The notes beneath the pieces were generated by a model. That model saw only the letters and a program-made list of their open reading frames with translations. It did not search any database and had not been told where the DNA came from. 64,000 bases of DNA, taken from assembly GCF_000196495.1 (NCBI RefSeq), contig NC_011312.1, positions 2,604,001 through 2,668,000 of the forward strand, written 5' to 3'. This document shows positions 55,509 through 64,000 of the stretch, piece after piece (position 1 is the first letter of the stretch; each line of letters starts with the position of its first letter). Origin of the DNA: Aliivibrio salmonicida LFI1238 (lineage in GTDB: Bacteria > Pseudomonadota > Gammaproteobacteria > Enterobacterales > Vibrionaceae). The translations under genes and the position numbers were made by a program.

Positions 55509-55806
55509 GATTACTCAACTTTATTTTATAATACGCCAATAATGATTTTATAGCATCGGAACTAGACACTACCCACCAAGTTTGGTGTCGGCGTCTACAT
55601 AATGTTTAAATATCAACCATTAATTAATACAATATATTTTCAATTAATTACACTCTAAGATTCGATACTACATTCGTTAAGTACTTAATCCTTTACGATA
55701 AGGCAAATCATTTTAACGTATCTTAAATTTGCGCTGCATCCTATAACTTACCAATAACTATAAGCTAATAGAAGCCCCCTATTGCTTAGTATCATTAACC
55801 AACATC
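55509..55806. promoter_or_regulatory. Spacer between the defence pair and hsdR remnant
   Basis: 298 very AT-rich bases without a gene. It should hold the promoter of the ATPase-HNH operon and the end of the hsdR transcript. A weak inverted repeat CACCAAgTTTGGTG lies at about 55576-55589. I see no clear operator. Confidence 0.4.
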
Positions 55807-56813
55807 CTAAAACCCACCAATAAACGTATCGACAAAGCCTTTAAACTTCTCAGTTAAACGCCCTACAATCTTCTTACGTTGCAGTATGGTTGGCTTGCTC
55901 TCAAGCGTTGCCGCAAAGTCATCACGCAATGGCATAACCTCACTCGTTTCATATCGACTGACTAAGCTCTCTAACTTTCCTTGATTAAGCTTTTCTTCTA
56001 TTGCCATTTTCTCTAGGGCTAGACGCTTTTCTTTTTCCCAGAAGAACTCAAACTCTTCTTCTACATTCACTTGAGCTGGAATGCCATCAAGGTGCTCATT
56101 CATGAATCGTTCAATCAATTCTTTCTTACTTAATAACGTTGGGTCGGTACTCACTAAATTAGCAATGACTTGACGCTTTTTCACTTTAGCGTCTTCACTG
56201 TCTTCACCATGCAATTCACGCAATAGATGAAGAATGTAAGCCACATTGATTTCATCACGGTGCAGTAGTTCTAACTCAAAATCCACATCATCTAAAATAG
56301 AGACTTTTTCTTTGGTTGAGCCTTCACGTATCTGACGACTTAAATCAGCGTATTTACTAATGAAGTCTTGGAACTCTTGCTCATCCATCCCTGTTGATGC
56401 CATATCAAAATCAGCAAAGTTGCTCAGCATATTTTTAAGCTGCATCAGTTTACGAAATTGAAGAACAAACAACTTTTGTGCATCTTCATCAGGTAAATCA
56501 TCCACCGAATCAGGGGTTGGTGTGATTACCATTAATGCCCCATACGCCTTATCAAAATCAGCTAATAGCTCATCGTAGGCTGGTGTCTCTATCACCTCTT
56601 TAGGTTGCTTATTAGAGAACAGCGTAAATGCCTCATCAGCGGCTTTTTTCAGGTTACGGAAGCACACGATATTACCGTGGGACTTCTTCTCATCTAACAA
56701 TCGATTAGGGCGTGAGAACGCTTGAATTAATCGTAAGCGTGCGGGGAACTACACCTAACAAATAAAATTCATTATGCGTATCTTACGATCTTTCATTTAA
56801 CGAGAACGTAATT

Positions 56814-57128
56814 ATGCAAAAAGATAAAAAGAGAACACCAGAGCAATGGCACGCTCTATTTGAATCTCAGCAATCTAGCAAGCTTAGTGCCGCTGAATTT
56901 TGTCGTAACCATAATATTCTGCCAAAGACATTTAGTGCACGTAAAGCACGATGGAAACAAAAGATTAACGCTTCTACTTTCTTGAAAGTAGAAGCGTTAA
57001 CATCAACTATCATCGCCACTCCACAATTACCAGATATTCAACTTTCTATCGGAAAATTGCGATTAACATTGCCAGCTAATACTGAACCTCACTGGATAGG
57101 ACTCTTATTAAAAGGGTATCAATCATGA
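56814..57128 (+). CDS. tnpA: IS66 accessory protein TnpA, copy 2
   Basis: A 104-residue protein identical to copy 1. It overlaps tnpB by four bases. Confidence 0.9.
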   Translation: MQKDKKRTPEQWHALFESQQSSKLSAAEFCRNHNILPKTFSARKARWKQKINASTFLKVEALTSTIIATPQLPDIQLSIGKLRLTLPANTEPHWIGLLLKGYQS

Positions 57129-57472
57129 ATGTATTTACTGATGTTTCCACCATTTATCTTCATCGTGATTTTGTCGATTTTCGCAAGGCCATTAATGGCC
57201 TTGTCGTGATTGTTGAGCAAGAAATGCAACTATCACCGTTTAGTGATGCTCTATTTATATTTTGCAATAAGCCTCGTGATAAACTCAAAATATTGTATTG
57301 GGATAAAACAGGATTCGCTTTATGGTACAAGCGATTAGATGAAGACCGCTTCAAATGGCCACGAAATATAAATAACGATACGTTAGCATTATCAGAGCAG
57401 CAACTGACACTGCTATTACAAGGTTTTGATATCTTAGGACATCAACCGGTACATTATCAAACAACCCTTTAA
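57125..57472 (+). CDS. tnpB: IS66 accessory protein TnpB, copy 2
   Basis: 115 residues of the IS66 Orf2 family, with Val in FTDVSTIY as in copy 3. Confidence 0.92.
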   Translation: MNVFTDVSTIYLHRDFVDFRKAINGLVVIVEQEMQLSPFSDALFIFCNKPRDKLKILYWDKTGFALWYKRLDEDRFKWPRNINNDTLALSEQQLTLLLQGFDILGHQPVHYQTTL

Positions 57473-57543
57473 ATAGTTGATTCTCAGTCAAGAATAGGAG
57501 GCAACCGATTGATTACCTGTATTATCGTTATATAGTCATCTAC

Positions 57544-59031
57544 ATGACTGATAAAATAAAACCACTTCCTGATACCATTGACGAGCTGAAAGCACTTGTG
57601 CTTCAGCTTGAAAATAAATATAACCGTCTTCTAGAGCAATTTCGACTGGCTCAACATCAGCGCTTTGGTAAAAGCAGTGAATCTGACTCGACTCAATTTG
57701 ATTTATTCAATGAAACAGAAGAAGAAATCATCATTGAAAATGATGACACACAAACGATTACCTACACTCGTCAAAAGCCAAAACGCCAACGCTTACCTGA
57801 AGACTTACCGCGTACTGTTATTATCCACGACATAAAAGATAAAACTTGTAAGTGTTGCGGTCTAGAGATGCATGCGATGGGTAAAGACATCAGTGAAAAG
57901 TTGGAATTTGTACCAGCTAAAGTGGAAGTTATTCAACATGTTCGTCCTAAATATGCTTGCCGAAATTGTGAAAAAAACAATACTTCAGTAGACATTAAAC
58001 AAGCCCCAATGCCAGCGTCACCAATCCCTAAAGGGATTGCGACCGCAAGTTTACTTGCTCAAATTATTACGGCTAAATTTCAATACAGTCTTCCACTTTA
58101 TCGTCAAGAAACGTTATTTCAGCAATGGGGTATCATTATTGGACGGCGAACGATGGCGGATTGGTTAATAAAATGCTCGGTACTATTTACCCCTCTTAAT
58201 AACGAGTTACATCGTATTTTGCTTGAACAACCCACTCTGCATTGTGATGAAACAACGGTAAATGTGTTGGATGTTGAAAAAGCAAAATGTTATATGTGGG
58301 TCTACTGCTCTGGCTATGATTCTCCAGGCTCTGGTGTTTTGCCTGGAATTGTACTTTATGATTATCAATCTAGCAGGCATGGCTACCATCCAGTTAACTT
58401 TTTAAAAGGTTATAACGGGTATTTACATACCGATGGTTACCAAGGTTATGAACAAACTGAAGCGATTTTAGTTGGCTGTTGGGCACACGCACGTCGACGA
58501 TTTATTGAGGCTCAACGTGTTCAAGTAAAAGGGAAAACAGGGAGTGCAGATTGGGTATTGAGTAAAATCCAAAAGCTATACCGGATCGAATCGTTATTAA
58601 AAGAGGCTTCCCCTGAAGCCAAGTATGTTGCTAGGCAGACAGAAGCCCGCGATTTACTTAAAGAGCTCCGTGATTGGCTTGATAGCGCAGTTAGTCGAGT
58701 ATCACCTAAAACAAAATTAGGTGAGGCGATTAGCTATACATTAAATCAATGGGATAAATTAGTTCGTTATATTGATGATGGATTGTTATCTATTGATAAC
58801 AATCGAGCAGAGCGAGCGGTTAAACCGTTTGTTATCGGCCGGAAAAACTGGTTATTTTCGGGTTCAACGGCTGGTGCAGATTCAAGTGCAATGCTTTACA
58901 GCATTGTAGAAACAGCAAAGGCAAACGGATTAATCCCTTACGATTATATTAGGTATTGTCTAGATCGTTTATGTGTTGGATCGCCAGATATCGATTCACT
59001 TTTACCTTGGAATGTAAAAGACAAGGTGTAG
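57544..59031 (+). CDS. tnpC: IS66 transposase TnpC, copy 2 (intact)
   Basis: The full 495-residue DDE transposase. An N-terminal coiled coil (LKALVLQLENKYNRLLEQFRLAQHQ in part) is followed by a zinc-finger-like part (CKCCGLEMHAMGK, YACRNCEKN). The catalytic core includes LHCDETTVNVLD, the DGYQGYEQ stretch and DNNRAERAVKPFVIGRKNWLFSGS at the C-terminal Glu. It serves as reference for the two damaged copies. Confidence 0.95.
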   Translation: MTDKIKPLPDTIDELKALVLQLENKYNRLLEQFRLAQHQRFGKSSESDSTQFDLFNETEEEIIIENDDTQTITYTRQKPKRQRLPEDLPRTVIIHDIKDKTCKCCGLEMHAMGKDISEKLEFVPAKVEVIQHVRPKYACRNCEKNNTSVDIKQAPMPASPIPKGIATASLLAQIITAKFQYSLPLYRQETLFQQWGIIIGRRTMADWLIKCSVLFTPLNNELHRILLEQPTLHCDETTVNVLDVEKAKCYMWVYCSGYDSPGSGVLPGIVLYDYQSSRHGYHPVNFLKGYNGYLHTDGYQGYEQTEAILVGCWAHARRRFIEAQRVQVKGKTGSADWVLSKIQKLYRIESLLKEASPEAKYVARQTEARDLLKELRDWLDSAVSRVSPKTKLGEAISYTLNQWDKLVRYIDDGLLSIDNNRAERAVKPFVIGRKNWLFSGSTAGADSSAMLYSIVETAKANGLIPYDYIRYCLDRLCVGSPDIDSLLPWNVKDKV

Positions 59032-60149
59032 TTCCCCGCACGCTTACAATTAATCCATGATGCTTGAGGTTCTTATCGACATAAAGTGTATTAAGGCACT
59101 TTGCATCAAAGCCTGTTAAAAACATATTCACCACAAGAAGAATATCAATCTCTTTATCTTTCACTCGTTGAGACAGATTTTTGTAATACTTATCGAACGA
59201 GTGATAATCCTTGGTGGTATAGCTTGAGCCAAACATCGCATTGTAATCTGCCATAAATGCTTCTAGCTTATCTCGACTGTGTAGTTTTACTGCATCCGTA
59301 TTATTTAAGTACTTCGCTGCGGCTTCTTTAATTTCTACTGCATCAGAGCCACTTAATTCATACTCTTCTTCTTCGTTGGCCTCATAACTAAAAATCGTCG
59401 CTATTTTTAGCGTGTGTTTACCTTCTGCTTTTTTCTTAGCAAACAATTCATAGTACTGAATTAGCTCAGGGATACCCGACACACACAACATGGCATTGTA
59501 GGCGCGGCTGTGAGTCTTGCGATTATGATTGGCAATGATGTAGTCGGTTATCTTATCTAGACGCTCTGGTGACGATAACAGCTCTTTGGTATCAATATCT
59601 TCTACATCAATATCTAAGGTATTTTTAGAGCCTGTTTTATATTGATAACGACCAACGTATTCAATCGCAAACTTCAATACGTTTTGGTCACGGATAGCAT
59701 CGACAATCACATAAGCATGTAGACGCTCATCAAATAAGTCTTTGGTGGTTTTCTTGACTGAGTTCTTAGCTACTGCATTTTCAGCAAAGATAGGTGTTCC
59801 AGTAAAACCAAATAATTGAGCACCCTTGAAGAACTCAATCAAACTCTTATGGGTATCACCAAATTGACTGCGGTGACATTCATCAAAAATAAACACAATG
59901 CGCTTATCTTTTAATGACTCCATCTCTTTTAAATAGCGAGACTTAGATATCACACTGTTGAGCTTTTGCAGTGTAGTAACGATTAATTTTGAATTGCGGT
60001 ACTCATTAATTTTTTTGCCTTTAAGTGGCTTATCAATGAACTGGTGAAACAGCATATTGGTGTTTTCAGTACTATCCACACACCCTTTAGAAAAAGCATT
60101 AAATTCTAAGGCGGTTTGATAATCTAAATCTTTGTAAGCGTGCGGGGAA

Positions 60150-61638
60150 CTACACCTTGTCTTTTACATTCCAAGGTAAAAGTGAATCGATATCTGGCGA
60201 TCCAACACATAAACGATCTAGACAATACCTAATATAATCGTAAGGGATTAATCCGTTTGCCTTTGCTGTTTCTACAATGCTGTAAAGCATTGCACTTGAA
60301 TCTGCACCAGCCGTTGAACCCGAAAATAACCAGTTTTTCCGGCCGATAACAAACGGTTTAACCGCTCGCTCTGCTCGATTGTTATCAATAGATAACAATC
60401 CATCATCAATATAACGAACTAATTTATCCCATTGATTTAATGTATAGCTAATCGCCTCACCTAATTTTGTTTTAGGTGATACTCGACTAACTGCGCTATC
60501 AAGCCAATCACGGAGCTCTTTAAGTAAATCGCGGGCTTCTGTCTGCCTAGCAACATACTTGGCTTCAGGGGAAGCCTCTTTTAATAACGATTCGATCCGG
60601 TATAGCTTTTGGATTTTACTCAATACCCAATCTGCACTCCCTGTTTTCCCTTTTACTTGAACACGTTGAGCCTCAATAAATCGTCGACGTGCGTGTGCCC
60701 AACAGCCAACTAACATCGCTTCAGTTTGTTCATAACCTTGGTAACCATCGGTATGTAAATACCCGTTATAACCTTTTAAAAAGTTAACTGGATGGTAGCC
60801 ATGCCTGCTAGATTGATAATCATAAAGTACAATTCCAGGCAAAACACCAGAGCCTGGAGAATCATAGCCAGAGCAGTAGACCCACATATAACATTTTGCT
60901 TTTTCAACATCCAACACATTTACCGTTGTTTCATCACAATGCAGAGTGGGTTGTTCAAGCAAAATACGATGTAACTCGTTATTAAGAGGGGTAAATAGTA
61001 CCGAGCATTTTATTAACCAATCCGCCATCGTTCGCCGTCCAATAATGATACCCCATTGCTGAAATAACGTTTCTTGACGATAAAGTGGAAGACTGTATTG
61101 AAATTTAGCCGTAATAATTTGAGCAAGTAAACTTGCGGTCGCAATCCCTTTAGGGATTGGTGACGCTGGCATTGGGGCTTGTTTAATGTCTACTGAAGTA
61201 TTGTTTTTTTCACAATTTCGGCAAGCATATTTAGGACGAACATGTTGAATAACTTCCACTTTAGCTGGTACAAATTCCAACTTTTCACTGATGTCTTTAC
61301 CCATCGCATGCATCTCTAGACCGCAACACTTACAAGTTTTATCTTTTATGTCGTGGATAATAACAGTACGCGGTAAGTCTTCAGGTAAGCGTTGGCGTTT
61401 TGGCTTTTGACGAGTGTAGGTAATCGTTTGTGTGTCATCATTTTCAATGATGATTTCTTCTTCTGTTTCATTGAATAAATCAAATTGAGTCGAGTCAGAT
61501 TCACTGCTTTTACCAAAGCGCTGATGTTGAGCCAGCCGAAATTTGCTCTAGAAGACGGTTATATTTATTTTTCAGCTGGAACAGAAGTCTTTTCACCTCG
61601 ACAATGGTATCAGGAAGTGGTTTTATTTTATCAGTCAT
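60150..61638 (-). pseudogene. tnpC: IS66 transposase TnpC, copy 3, frameshifted near its start
   Basis: Compared with copy 2, a patch of changes lies at about 61537-61602 (codons 13-34), including a net one-base insertion near 61543. The reading frame from the ATG at 61638 therefore ends early; an internal Met at 61313 opens 387 residues that keep the catalytic core. One further change (Met for Ile in EAMLVGCW) is visible. Confidence 0.88.
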
Positions 61639-61709
61639 GTAGATGACTATATAACGATAATACAGGTAATCAATCGGTTGCCTCCTATTCTTGACTGAGA
61701 ATCAACTAT

Positions 61710-62057
61710 TTAAAGGGTTGTTTGATAATGTACCGGTTGATGTCCTAAGATATCAAAACCTTGTAATAGCAGTGTCAGTTGCTGCTCTGATAATGCTAAC
61801 GTATCGTTATTTATATTTCGTGGCCATTTGAAGCGGTCTTCATCTAATCGCTTGTACCATAAAGCGAATCCTGTTTTATCCCAATACAATATTTTGAGTT
61901 TATCACGAGGCTTATTGCAAAATATAAATAGAGCATCACTAAACGGTGATAGTTGCATTTCTTGCTCAACAATCACGACAAGGCCATTAATGGCCTTGCG
62001 AAAATCGACAAAATCACGATGAAGATAAATGGTGGAAACATCAGTAAATACATTCAT
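61710..62057 (-). CDS. tnpB: IS66 accessory protein TnpB, copy 3
   Basis: 115 residues, identical to copy 2. Confidence 0.92.
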   Translation of the reverse strand: MNVFTDVSTIYLHRDFVDFRKAINGLVVIVEQEMQLSPFSDALFIFCNKPRDKLKILYWDKTGFALWYKRLDEDRFKWPRNINNDTLALSEQQLTLLLQGFDILGHQPVHYQTTL

Positions 62058-62365
62058 GATTGATACCCTTTTAATAAGAGTCCTATCCAGTGAGGTTCAG
62101 TAGCTGGCAATGTTAATCGCAATTTTCCGATAGAAAGTTGAATATCTGGTAATTGTGGAGTGGCGATGATAGTTGATGTTAACGCTTCTACTTTCAAGAA
62201 AGTAGAAGCGTTAATCTTTTGTTTCCATCGTGCTTTACGTGCACTAAATGTCTTTGGCAGAATATTATGGTTACGACAAAATTCAGCGGCACTAAGCTTG
62301 CTAGATTGCTGAGATTCAAATAGAGCGTGCCATTGCTCTGGTGTTCTCTTTTTATCTTTTTGCAT
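62054..62365 (-). CDS. tnpA: IS66 accessory protein TnpA, copy 3 (one residue shorter)
   Basis: 103 residues: a three-base in-frame deletion removes Asn from LPANTEPHW, giving LPATEPHW. Otherwise as in the other copies. Confidence 0.9.
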   Translation of the reverse strand: MQKDKKRTPEQWHALFESQQSSKLSAAEFCRNHNILPKTFSARKARWKQKINASTFLKVEALTSTIIATPQLPDIQLSIGKLRLTLPATEPHWIGLLLKGYQS

Positions 62366-62485
62366 AATTACGTTCTCGTTAAATGAAAGATCGTAAGATA
62401 CGCATAATGAATTTTATTTGTTAGGTGTAGTTCCCCGCACGCTTACATCTGATCTATTCAATAATTAAAAAGAAATCAACACAAT

Positions 62486-62527
62486 AAAAAAGCCCTTTAA
62501 TCACTGACGATAGGGATTAAAGGGCTT
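62486..62527 (-). terminator. Terminator downstream of pdxY
   Basis: The stem AAAGCCCTTTAATC / GATTAAAGGGCTTT with a short loop is followed by T on the minus strand, about 30 bases after the stop. Confidence 0.9.
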
Positions 62528-62558
62528 TGCATTTTCTATTCATTGTGAATATAACGGA

Positions 62559-63428
62559 TTACGCTACTTTCGTCGCTTTTACCGTAATATTTGGCGCATT
62601 AAATTGTTCTTGTGAGGCAATAAGCTGTAGCTCATACGCACCTTGTTTGAAGGTTTCTTTCATCACAGAATCAACCGCTGCATTGGTACGTTCAAACGCA
62701 TCAATTGGAGAGCAACCCGCAATTAAGTTAGCCAGCATTACGCCACTGATTAAATCTCCAGCCCCTACTGGCTGACGCTTTGCATCAAAGTCATATAAAG
62801 GACGAGAAATATGGTAACTGCCGTCTTTGGTGGTTAATAGCATTTCAAAACGATCTTTTTTAATTCCCGCACGACTTAAGTGTTTTACCACTACCATCTT
62901 AACGCCTTTTTCAAGCAGTTGATTATTTGCTTCAATCACTTGCTCTAAGGTATTAATAGTCATGCCAGATAAACTTTCTAATTCAAGTAAATTTGGCGCA
63001 ATAATATCCGCTGATGCTAACGCAGATTCTTTAAAAAACACTTCCACTTCTGGGGCAACGATGCACCCCTTCTCAGGATGTCCCATCACAGGATCGCAGA
63101 AGTAAATCGCGTTTGAGTTGTCTTGTTTGATTTTTTTAACAGCCGTAATAATTTCTTGGCCTTGTGCTGCTGATCCTAAGTAACCACTTAATACGGCATC
63201 ACAGACTTTTGTTGCTTCAATTGCTGATAGACCATCAACTAATTCTGAAATATGGCCCGCAGGCATAGCAATGCCTTTCCAGCCTTGTAAGTATTGTGTG
63301 TGATTTGAAAACTGTACCGTGTTAATTGGCCACACTTCCATTCCCATTCTTCGCATTGGAAAAACCGCTGCACTGTTGCCTGCACAACCAAATACCACAT
63401 GAGACTGAATGGAAAGAATACGTTTCAT
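62559..63428 (-). CDS. pdxY: Pyridoxal kinase PdxY
   Basis: Phosphorylates pyridoxal in the vitamin B6 salvage pathway to give PLP, 289 residues. Motifs are ILSIQSHVVFGCAGNSAAVFPMRRMG, the substrate stretch VQFSNHTQYLQGWKG, CDPVMGHPEKGC and the ribokinase-type catalytic end PVGAGDLISGVMLANL with Asp in GAGD. It lies just downstream of the lysine decarboxylase gene on the same strand. Since that enzyme needs PLP, a functional link is plausible. Confidence 0.96.
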   Translation of the reverse strand: MKRILSIQSHVVFGCAGNSAAVFPMRRMGMEVWPINTVQFSNHTQYLQGWKGIAMPAGHISELVDGLSAIEATKVCDAVLSGYLGSAAQGQEIITAVKKIKQDNSNAIYFCDPVMGHPEKGCIVAPEVEVFFKESALASADIIAPNLLELESLSGMTINTLEQVIEANNQLLEKGVKMVVVKHLSRAGIKKDRFEMLLTTKDGSYHISRPLYDFDAKRQPVGAGDLISGVMLANLIAGCSPIDAFERTNAAVDSVMKETFKQGAYELQLIASQEQFNAPNITVKATKVA

Positions 63429-63504
63429 AACATCACCATAATTTAAAATAGAGTAAGGGCTTCCGTGCCCTAAAATAAACGATAATCCTTTAAAACCCTA
63501 GGGC

Positions 63505-64000
63505 TTAATCTTCTTTTAATACTTTCACTGTGTAACTGCCATCTTTTTGAGCATATACACCGTGAATATCCGTTTCAAAACCTGGGTAATGAGCGCCGAT
63601 TGCACATAGCATCTCTAAGAAATCAAGTACTGGACGAGATTCTGTTGTTACCATTTCACCAGGAAGTACTAGTGGAACACCTGGAGGATAAGGAAGGATC
63701 ATATTGGCACTTACGCGACCAACCATTTCTTCCAGTTTCACTTCTTCCACATTGCCGCGTAGCTCTTCTTGCCATGCTGCGTGTGGCGTTACTTTTAGTT
63801 CAGGTAATACATCAAACGCTTTGAACATCAATTCTGGTAAACGGTATTGACGAGTAAGATCGTGAATGCCTTGTGCCAGTTCTTGAATGCGCATGCCTTC
63901 GTAGAAGCTTGGATCTTCGTTGTACAGTGAAGGTAAGAAGTTTTTCACTGTTAAGTTTAGATCATAGCCACGTTTAAAGTCAGTTAACGCACGCAGTAAT
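63505..64000 (-). CDS. cadA: Lysine decarboxylase, C-terminal part (start outside window)
   Basis: PLP-dependent decarboxylase that makes cadaverine from lysine, an acid-stress response. The last 164 codons lie here: LPSLYNEDPSFYEGMRIQELAQGIHDL, EEMVGRVSANMILPYPPGVPLVLPGEM and LEMLCAIGAHYPGFETDIHGVY closely follow the C-terminal domain of E. coli CadA. The catalytic Lys lies outside the window. An arginine or ornithine decarboxylase is less likely from these stretches. pdxY follows 76 bases after the stop. Confidence 0.88.
   Translation of the reverse strand, partial: LLRALTDFKRGYDLNLTVKNFLPSLYNEDPSFYEGMRIQELAQGIHDLTRQYRLPELMFKAFDVLPELKVTPHAAWQEELRGNVEEVKLEEMVGRVSANMILPYPPGVPLVLPGEMVTTESRPVLDFLEMLCAIGAHYPGFETDIHGVYAQKDGSYTVKVLKED

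Larger units (their letters stand above)
56733..59047 (+). mobile_element. IS66-family insertion sequence, copy 2 (intact)
   Basis: A 2315-bp element with perfect 23-bp inverted ends, flanked by the 8-bp duplication AATTAATC (56725-56732 and 59048-59055). It splits hsdR. All three genes are open, so this is the best candidate for an active copy. Confidence 0.96.
55807..60133 (-). pseudogene. hsdR: Type I restriction subunit HsdR, 5'-truncated and split by IS66
   Basis: Joined across IS66 copy 2 the remnant codes for 667 residues in one frame (2004 bases with one target duplication removed). It starts inside the helicase (KDLDYQTALEF), with motif II VFIFDECHRSQFG, motif III FGFTGTPIF and the conserved junction GLIQAFSRPNRLLDEKKSHG, then the helical C-terminus. 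The first roughly 350-400 residues, holding the nuclease domain and Walker A, are missing: the gene stops at IS66 copy 3, beyond which unrelated DNA begins. No hsdM or hsdS is present. The gene is dead. Confidence 0.93.
60134..62446 (-). mobile_element. IS66-family insertion sequence, copy 3 (no target duplication)
   Basis: A 2313-bp element in reverse orientation to copy 2, with both 23-bp ends intact. The flanks differ: AAATCTTT on the left (60126-60133) and ATCTGATC on the right. IS66 makes 8-bp duplications, so the original partner flank has been lost, most simply by a deletion or recombination reaching from this element into the DNA now next to pdxY. Confidence 0.94.

Noticed and set aside
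55576..55589. CACCAAgTTTGGTG as a second attachment site or operator
   Set aside because: It is a poor inverted repeat and does not match the tmRNA 3' end.
56733..62446. Inversion of the hsdR segment between IS66 copies 2 and 3
   Set aside because: Copy 2 keeps matching target duplications and the hsdR frame continues exactly across it, which an inversion between the two copies would have destroyed.
1..64000. CRISPR arrays, tRNA and rRNA genes
   Set aside because: No regularly spaced repeats and no tRNA or rRNA sequence were found apart from the tRNA-like ends of tmRNA.

Overview
The window looks like chromosomal DNA of a Vibrionaceae bacterium, most likely the genus Aliivibrio. The grounds are low GC by eye, Vibrio-type protein sequences throughout (SecD, GrpE, NadK, RecN, the phoBR-pst order), the gammaproteobacterial tmRNA tag ANDENYALAA, and a heavy load of insertion sequences like that of cold-water Aliivibrio. 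I cannot fix the species from the sequence alone.

Left part (1-26.4 kb, mostly on the minus strand): secretion and tRNA modification genes queA-tgt-yajC-secD-secF; a CBS-domain protein; the glyoxylate bypass operon aceB-aceA; a divergent oxyR/peroxiredoxin pair; cutC; a run of small exported and outer-membrane proteins (YgiW-like, two beta-barrels, a mini YadA-anchor protein, a surface-repeat protein) with a LysR regulator and an IS630 element among them; then the complete phosphate regulon unit phoB-phoR-pstS-pstC-pstA-pstB-phoU, with Pho boxes before phoB and before pstC. PstC and PstA carry unusually long periplasmic insertions.

Middle part (26.6-49.8 kb): rdgC; a sodium:solute symporter gene killed by an IS66 insertion plus a one-base frameshift, beside an MFS transporter, a double SnoaL/NTF2-like protein and a LacI regulator; trhP (yegQ) and yfhL; a lipoprotein gene split by an IS982 element (the original reading frame can be rebuilt); the heat-shock genes dnaK-dnaJ and grpE with sigma-32 promoters; nadK; recN behind a perfect 42-bp palindrome made of two LexA boxes; bamE, ratA, rnfH, smpB and ssrA (tmRNA).

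Right part (50.2-62.4 kb) is an accessory island next to the 3' end of ssrA. It starts with a P4-type tyrosine recombinase. It then holds a two-gene, translationally coupled unit coding for a 976-residue protein that joins a GTPase-like P-loop domain to a PtuA/SMC-like ATPase, followed by an HNH nuclease of PtuB type: a Septu-like defence system of unusual architecture and the most interesting item here. Next comes the wreck of a type I restriction gene (hsdR), cut by one IS66 copy and truncated at its 5' side by a second, inverted IS66 copy that lacks a target duplication, which suggests an IS-linked deletion that also took hsdM and hsdS. After the island come pdxY and the 3' end of a lysine decarboxylase gene, whose PLP cofactor PdxY could help supply.

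No tRNA, rRNA or CRISPR array was seen.
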